Source: Saccopteryx bilineata (Eukaryota > Chordata > Mammalia > Chiroptera > Emballonuridae). From it: DNA of 64,000 nt. Below, piece by piece: positions 23,201 through 31,645 of this stretch. The notes below the pieces were generated by a model. It was given only the letters and a program-made list of their open reading frames with translations, ran no database searches and was not told the DNA's origin. The DNA lies in the NCBI RefSeq assembly GCF_036850765.1, contig NC_089492.1, positions 183,102,106 through 183,166,105 on the forward strand. The letters run 5' to 3'. Each line of letters begins with the position of its first letter. The stretch's first letter is position 1. The translations under genes were made by a program, and so were the position numbers.

Positions 23201-26200
23201 TTATGGGTAGTGTAGTTCAAGAAAAGGAGCCCTGGACGGTTGGCTCAGCGGTAGAGCGTCGGCCTAGCATGCAGAGGACCCGGGTTCGATTCCTGGCCAG
23301 GGCACACAGGAGAAGCGCCCATTTGCTTCTCCACCCCTCCGCCGCACCTTCCTCTCTGTCTCTCTCTTCCCCTCCCGCAGCCAAGGCTCCATTGGAGCAA
23401 AGATGGCCCGGGCGCTGGGGATGGCTCCTTGGCCTCTGCCCCAGGCGCTAGAGTGGCTCTGGTCGCAACATGGCGACACCCAGGATGGGCAGAGCATCGC
23501 CCCCTGGTGGGCAGAGCGTCGCCCCATGGTGGGCGTGCCGGGTGGATCCCGGTCGGGCGCATGCGGGAGTCTGTCTGACTGTCTCTCCCTGTTTCCAGCT
23601 TCAGAAAATGCAAAAAAAAAAGAAAGAAAGAAAAGGAAAGAGTAAGACGGGCAGAGAATAAAAGGATCAAGGTGGAGGAAATAGAAATAATACTAATAAA
23701 GGCAAGAAGATGAAAGAAAGAAAGAAAGAAACAAAAATAGTGGAACAAATTATAAAATCTGGATTTTTCTTGAATTTGAGAGGTTAACTTCTTCTTCCCT
23801 TTTCCTTCCTCTCCCTCTTCCTGGTCTGTGACTCTGTACCCCAGGCTCTGCCACTGTGGCACACTTAGGTAGGGATTTGCAGATGATGAGACTCTACAGC
23901 AATATCATATATTTGGCTTCAGTGTTGTTGGTAGTCAAGGCTTATTAGCATTTACAGGCTCCGACAATGAGAGAGTCCGTTTTCCCAGAGCCTCTCTCCT
24001 AGTCTCTCCTTCCTGAATTAGCAGCCTGATGATCCAGCTATGAGGCTGTTGCTGCCTCTGCCTGGGGAGTAAGAGGTTTAGAGAGCTGGCAAATCCCCAC
24101 TCTATCCCCACTCAATGCAGGACTCTGGGTAAGGCTCTGGCAGTCAGAGCATCCAGCATAATCAGTTGGGGCTGGGAGCCAATTGCTCTCAAGGTGACTT
24201 TCTATGAGCCTCCAGACCTGTTCAGCACACCTAGCACTCTGTGGGACCACTCTCCCCAGGCTTTCCGCACTTTGTAACCTGTTTTGGCTGGGAAGAAGAA
24301 GTCCTAGTCACTGCCTGCAGCACAGGAGGTCTTAATATCTGCCATGTCCCTCTTTTTAGCATATATCCCTGAGTATGAAAGCTCTGCCAACCAGAAGTTG
24401 CCCCCACCCCTTTAGCAAGAGGCACTAAAAAATATCATGCCTCTTGTCTTAGATCACTGAACTGAGAGAGATCTTGTCAGTTAGAGCTACGTAGGTCAGT
24501 TGGGAGGTGAGCAGCCTGTGGGTTAAGCTAATTTCAGTGATTGGATCCACCAAATTTCTCCAGAAAGAACTGCAAGCTGCCCACGCGCACCTCCCCCGAC
24601 GCTTGATTGTTAGCTTGAATGGCTGGGTGAGGTGCCCCACCCGTCCGGAGAAGTTTGGGCGTAGGGAAGCTAGCTTTGGCACACTCCCCGTGCGCCACTG
24701 GCAGCTGCTGCTTGTGGCACGGGTGGTTGCTCTCGGGGTGCGCGGGCTACCGGGTGGCTCGCAGCGCAGCACGCAGGAGGGTGGGCCGCTCATGGAGCGG
24801 TGCTCGGGTGGTTGCTCACATGGACTGATTCACCACAGGCACATTCTTTCCTGGGCTTGAACGAATGTCCGTGCCGCAGCCTAGCTACCTCCACACCCTT
24901 AGCTTCTCCTGACTCTCACTTTCTCAAAGTGAAAGCAGCCTTTGCTCAGTTTAGTGAGGAAAGCAGGTTGTTTCTTTGTCCGACTTATTTCCTTCAGGGT
25001 TGATTATATATTTAGTCAATTTTTCACTCGACCCCACCTTCGCCTTCAGTGTGTGGAACTCCCGGATGTTCCAAGGATAGATTTTTCTGTCTCTGGCTGA
25101 TGAATTTGTTGAAATTTTGGGGAGATTTGTCGGTTGTGCTCCTCACGGGGCCATTTTCAGGAAGTCTCTGGTATGTTTCTTTACTGAAAATAGAGTATGG
25201 ATTAAATTCTTTGCAGTTTGGAATGCTTGGTCAAATCTACATTTCTATACAGTTTACAAGAACTATTAAATATTTATCTGTATATCATTGTTAGACACAA
25301 TTTTTTCTTTATTTTAATTATATTTTGGATTAGGGCTTAGATTTTATGCTTTCATAAGTAACCTTAATATTAAAATGTTGGTCAAATAAGTTTGAATTTT
25401 TTTTTGTTTCAGAGATACTAAATTATGTATCACTTAGACCAGGGGTCCCCAAAATTTTTACACAGGAGGCCAGTTCACTGTCCCTCAGACCATTGGAGGG
25501 CTGGACTATAAAAAAAACTATGAACAAATTCCTATGCACACTGTACATATCTTATTTTAAAGTAAAAAAACAAAACAGGAACAAATACAATATTTAAAAT
25601 AAAGAACAAGTAAATTTAAATCAACAAACTAACTAGTATTTCAATGAAAACTATGGGCCTGCTTTTGGCTAATAAGATGGTCAATGACCAGTTCCATATT
25701 TGTCACTGCTAGCCATAACAAGTGATATGACATGCTTCTGGAGCTGTGAAGCATGCATCCCGCGTCACCGGAAGTAGTACTGTATGTGAGTGACGCCGCA
25801 CTTTGCGTCCTCTCACTGACCACCAATGAAAGAGGTGCCCCTTCCGGAAGTGTGGCGGGGGCAGGATAAATGACCTTTGGGGGCCACATGCGGCCCGCGG
25901 GCCGTAGTTTGGGGACCCCTGACTTAGACATTAATAAAGACATTAAACTCGCTGACCAGATGATGGCTCAGTGCATAGAGTGTTGACCCGGGACTCTGAG
26001 GACTCAGGCTCACAACTCTAAGGTCACCAGCTTGAGTGTAGGCTCACCAACTTGAGTATGGGGTCCCCAGCTTGAGCATGGGATCATAGACATGACCCAT
26101 GGTTGCTGGCTTGAGCCCAAAAGTTGCTGGCTTGAAGCCCAAGGTCACTGACTTAAAGCCCAAGGTCGCTGGCTTGAGCCCAAGATTGCTAGCTTAAGCC

Positions 26201-26673
26201 CAAGGTCACTGGCTTGAGAAAGGGGTCACTGACTCGGTTGGAGCCCCCACCCCCAACCCCGGTCAAGACACATATGAGAAAGCAATCAATGAACAACTAA
26301 AATGCCGCAACTATGAGTTAATGCTTCTCATCTCTCTCCCTTCCTGTGTGTTTCTCTCATGCGCTCACGCACTCTCTCACTTACTCGCTAAAAAATACAA
26401 AAAACATTAAACTCATTTTTTTTCCCTTGATTTCAGAGAGAGAGAAAAGGGGAAGGAGGAGGGAGAGAGAGAAGCATCAACTTGCTGTTTCACTTAGTTC
26501 TTCCATTTAGTTGTACACTCATTGATTGCTTCTCCTATGTGCCCTGCGGGGATCGAAGCTGCAACCTCTGGTGCACCAGGTCGACCCTTTATCCACTGAG
26601 CCACCTAGCCAGGGCCTAAACTTGACCTCAGTCTATTTTTTTTTTTTTTTTTACTTTTATTTATTCACTTTAG

Positions 26674-26714
<41 letters not shown>

Positions 26715-29700
26715 CAGGGGGGAGGAGCTGGAAGCATCAACTCCCATATGTGCCTTGACCAGGCAAGCCCAGGGTTTCGAACCGGCGACCTCAGCATTTC
26801 CAGGTCGACGCTTTATCCACTGCGCCACCACAGGTCAGGCGACCTCAGTCTATTTTATACTCACTTAAACATCCACAGGTTCTGATTTTACAAAAGTTAA
26901 GTTGATTATCTGACTTGAATAATATTAAATTATTAATATTAAATAATATTAAATTCTATACCAAAATTCAACAATTTTAAAATATTTCCATATTGTCTTC
27001 TTCTTAAATAGAGAAATCTTAATGACTTCACTGCATTGTTTTGAAAAGAAAATTCTAAATGACTATTGTATTAAATTGAAACTTTTAATTAGGAAAAGCA
27101 GTGCCACACATTTGTTACCAAAAAGGACACCACAAAATGCAGGTTGTAAGTAATTAAGCTGAAGTGGGTGTGTCCTGTGCAGTAACTGTAAGGTCATTCA
27201 CAGGAACCCAGAAAACTGGAAACACAGCTCTGTGGCCCTTGCACTGTCAAAGATAATGCATATAAATACATTTTTTTTACCTCAGACCTTTCATGGTAAC
27301 CCTTTTTTAATTGTGATGTAATTTACATGTATATTACTTTCAGGTGTACAGCATCATGATTTGATATTTGTATATATTGCAAAATGATCAGCACTGTAAG
27401 TCCAGTTAATATCCATCACCTTATTACATGGCTAAGAATTTTTTTCTTGTGATAAGAACTTTTAAGATTTACTCCCTTAGAAACTTTTAAATATATAGTA
27501 CAGTATTATTAACTATAGGCACCATGTGGTGTATTGCATTTCTAGGACTGACTTATTTTTTTACTGCAAATTTGTACCTTTGGACCCACTTCACCTATTT
27601 TGCTTACCCCCATCCCTCATCTCTGGAAACCATCCATCTGTTCTCAATACCTGTGAGCTCCTGAAATTTTTTTTCTTTTTAGATTCCACATATAAATGAG
27701 ATTATACCGTTTTTGTCTCTCTGACTTATCTCACTTATTATAATGCTCTCAAGGTCCATCCATATGGCAATATTTTCTTTATTATGGCAATATTTTCTTT
27801 ATCATGGCAGAATAGTACTTCACTAGAGATATATACTGTATATCTCGTTTTCTTTATCCATTTATCCATCATTGGATTCTTAGTTTGTTTCCATGCCTTG
27901 GTTATTATAAATGCCGCTATGAGCATGGGGGTAAAATAAGTTGTATGTTTTCATCTTTATGTGTTGGGTTGCCTCTCATTCTTAACCCATCTCTCTTCTT
28001 ACTCAGGCTTCATTTGAGTTTGATAACATTTGGTAGATACCTTCTTCATTCCTAGCGTAATGAGAAATGGCATATAAAGTATTTTTCACTAACACAGAAC
28101 TGGATACACATGCAGAAACCAAGAACTCACATTGTTCATTGTCTTCTCATTTTTCACAATTTGCTTTTAACCAAATGTGCTATAATGATAAATGAAACTG
28201 ATATTGAAACTCAAACAAGTACTTCACTGTATTTTGGAACTGCCTCTAGATTTCAGGAGTTCAGCTGAGTTTTGTTAGACCAAATAATGTTCATGTTACT
28301 TTCTAGTCTTAAAACACTTTTCAACCAGGAAGAATAAATCACTTAGTATCACTAAAATATTTACTGATCACTAGGATCTGACTAGTATTCTAGAAGAGGA
28401 GAAACTTTTTTGAAGATAGGGAAATAAGGGATGGGAGCTTGGATTAAAACCAGTGAGTTTGTGGGATTTACTAACCTAGTTGAGAAGTTGTTTTTGGTCA
28501 TCCTAAACTTAGATTAAAGTGCAGGACCGTAGCATATTACGCAGCTAGCATACATTTAACAAGCATTCCCTTGTTTAATCGAGTTGTAATAATGTGCCAA
28601 TGACATTAACTGTGGTGATAGTTACAGCCAGTTTCAAAAGTAGCATGGCCTGGAAACTTTTGGGATGCATGAAGATGGAACGTATTTTAAAAATCATGGC
28701 AATATCATGGCTTAGGCTTTTCTTTTCTCTTGTGGTTGAATCAGTAATGACTTTCTGAGGCCAGAGTTTAAAGATGTGAAGAAAATCCAGTTTTCCACTG
28801 CCCTCTGGTGGTGATGTGATGCATAGCTCTCTCCTCTTCTGAAGCCCTGACACTTAAAGATAGAAATGAGCATTTTTGGTCCTATGACTGACTAGTCCGT
28901 AGTTGGGAGACTTTCTCTTTCTTCTTCTTCTTCTTTTTTTTAAATTTACAAGCAATGTTTTATATTCTACCCCCTGGCAGAATAATACTTCACTAGAGAT
29001 ATATCTAGAACATGTCTAGATACTTCAAAGCATTAATTATTTTCCCCTATAACAACCTTAATTTAGTAAAAAAAAATTTAATTCTTTACTTAAATTACAG
29101 ATTTTCCTTTGTTCAGTTAAATTCTAATTCCCACTATTAAGGAGTTACATATGATTTGGTCTCAATGTCAACAAAATTGCACTAAATCTTTGCACAGACA
29201 TTATTGCTAAAGGCACAGTACCATCTTAATTCTGGGTGGAACTAGTTAGTTCCCTTAGTAACGCTTGATTGTGACTGCGCCCAAATGGGTTTGTTTTAAA
29301 TTAAATGTAATGATACACTGCATTTCTTCTATTTACATAGATTTATAATCACAAGGCAACATCTGTGTCACAGAATAATATTCCTTGAAACTATTTTTTC
29401 CCAACTTTATATCTTTCCTATCTTTTGTCTAAGCCTCAAGTTTTGTTATGATTGGATAGTTATTAAATGGAATTATTTCCTACTTTTTTCAACTCTTTCC
29501 TGTCAAACCCAAAATGTGTATGGCTCAGCCTCCATCTAAATTGGTCGCAGAGAAAGCTGGTGTAATAGTGGGAGGGTTCTAGAGACATCCTAGCAAGGAG
29601 TGTAAAGACAAAGACAGCAGAGAGGTGGAGGTGAGGGGTGATGAAGGAAATCCAGGTAAGAGTGATGAGTGAATATAAATAAGAAACCTCACAAAACAGA

Positions 29701-31614
29701 CCTCAAAGGAGAGAGTCAAGTAGACTCCTTTATCCTGGAGGCAACTTCTAGTGTCAATTTCACATTCTTGGAAGTAGGGAGACCAGAAGACACTAGAGAA
29801 GAGGGAGAGAGGGGGAAATCAGAATCTGACTGTGTGTTTGTTTCAGTACTCATTAAACGAAAGGAAGCTGCTGGAAATGAGGACAGAAATGGTGGCATTG
29901 GTAAGAAATGACAATGACTTTTCTTGGTCATTGTATTCATTGTATTTATGTCATGTGTGGTTACTGTTATTTGTAGTGATGTGTTATAGGAAAATATATG
30001 CAGGTGTAGTGCTATTGGATTTTAAAACTGTGGTAAAATGCACATAAATATGACCATTTTAACCATTTTTTAAGTGTATAGTTTAGTTTTATTAAGTACA
30101 TTTGCAACCATCACCACCATATTTTCCCCATCAAACACTAACTCTCCGTTTCCTTCTTCCCTGGTCCCCGCAAACACCATTTTACTTTCTGTCCATGAAT
30201 TCAACTGATCTAGGTTCCTTTTATAAGTGGAATCATACAGTATTTGTCCTTTTGTGACTGGCTTATATCAGTTACGTAATGTCCTCAAGGTCCTTCCATG
30301 ATATAGCATGTGTCACTCCCGCATGCGCCCGACCAGGATCCACCCGGCATGCCCACCAGGGGGCGATGCTCTGCCCACCCGGGGCCACTCTAGCGCCTGA
30401 AGCAGAGGCCATGGAGCCATCCCCAGCGCCCGGCAAACTTTGCTCCAATGGAGCCTTGGCTGCGGGAGGGGAAGAGAGAGACAGAGAGGAAGGAGAGGGG
30501 GAAGGGTGGAGAAGCAGATGGGCGCTCTTCTCCTGTGTGCCCTGGCCGGGAATCGAACCCGGGACTTCTGCACGCCAGGCCAACGCTCTACCACTGAGCC
30601 AACCGGCCAGGGCAGAATTTCCTTCCTTTTTAAAGCTGAACTTATTCTGTTGTATGAATGTACCACCTTTTGGTAATCCTTTTTCTGGACAGTCAGGTTG
30701 CTTCTACCTGCTGGCGTTGTGTATAATGCTTCTGTGAACAAAGCAATCCCTGTTTCCTTTTTTTTTTTTTTTTTTGAGTGTATACCTGGAAGTGGAGTAG
30801 CATAGGATTGTTTTGCACATAACCAAACACTTAATTATCTTAATAAGTTTATATCTCAGTGACATAGTGAATAGACATAGATTGTTTTTCATTATATTTT
30901 TAACTATGGCTTGCATTTACTTCTTTTCTATCCTATGTTACCTGGGACCTCTGAAAACTATAAGAGACCATCAGAGACTATTGGAACATTCCTCGGTTCA
31001 TCCAGGCATTTATTTTCTTATTCATCACCTGAATTATTAGCCATGGGGAATGACTTACGTACCTTATAATTTTTAGTGAAGTATTTACACTGCTTTGATG
31101 CAATAATGAAATATGACAACCTCTTTATAATACCAGCCAAACCTACCACCCTTTGAGGGTAACTATATATCTATTACAGCTGGATTGTATTTGGGAAAGA
31201 ACACAAATAGGCCTTTGGTATAGCTTAGCCTCCTAATAATAAGACACTTGGTGTTTGAACTATATAAAAGAAGAATACTTTAAGAGTGAAAAGAAGCCTG
31301 ACCAAGTGGTGGCGCAGTGGATAGATCGTCGGACTAGGATGCTGAGGACCCAGGTTTGAGACCCTGAGGTCACCAGCTTGAGCGCGGGCTCATCTGGCTT
31401 GAGCAAGGCTCACCAGCTTGGACCCAAGGTCGCTGGCTCGAGCAAGGGGTTACTCAGTCTGCTGAAGGCCCGCGGTTAAGGCACATATGAGAAAACAATC
31501 AGTGAACAACTAAGGTGTCGCAACAAAAAACTAATGATTGATGCTTCTCATCTCTCTTTGTTTTTGTCTGTCTGTCCCTATCTATCCCTCTCTCTGACTC
31601 TCTCTCTGTCTCTG

Positions 31615-31645
<31 letters not shown>

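Larger units (their letters stand above)
16627..25168 (-). mobile_element. Apparently full-length antisense LINE-1 (L1 copy 2) in MCUR1 intron 6
   Basis: Read on the minus strand: 5' UTR (25168-22430), ORF1 remnant, spacer, ORF2 remnant ending IGGT at 16880, polypurine 3' UTR (polypyrimidine at 16790-16840 as written) and poly(A). Both edges abut a 14-bp duplication. The 5' end begins with a GAAAATGGCC box (25149-25158) resembling the YY1 site at the start of L1 promoters, which supports full length. About 8.5 kb includes two later SINE B insertions (20204-20613 and 23229-23627). The coding frames are broken, so it is not autonomous. Confidence 0.93.

Noticed and set aside
25990..26240. Regularly spaced repeats resembling a CRISPR array
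   Set aside because: Units are contiguous, diverged and inside a SINE; there are no unique spacers and the genome is eukaryotic.
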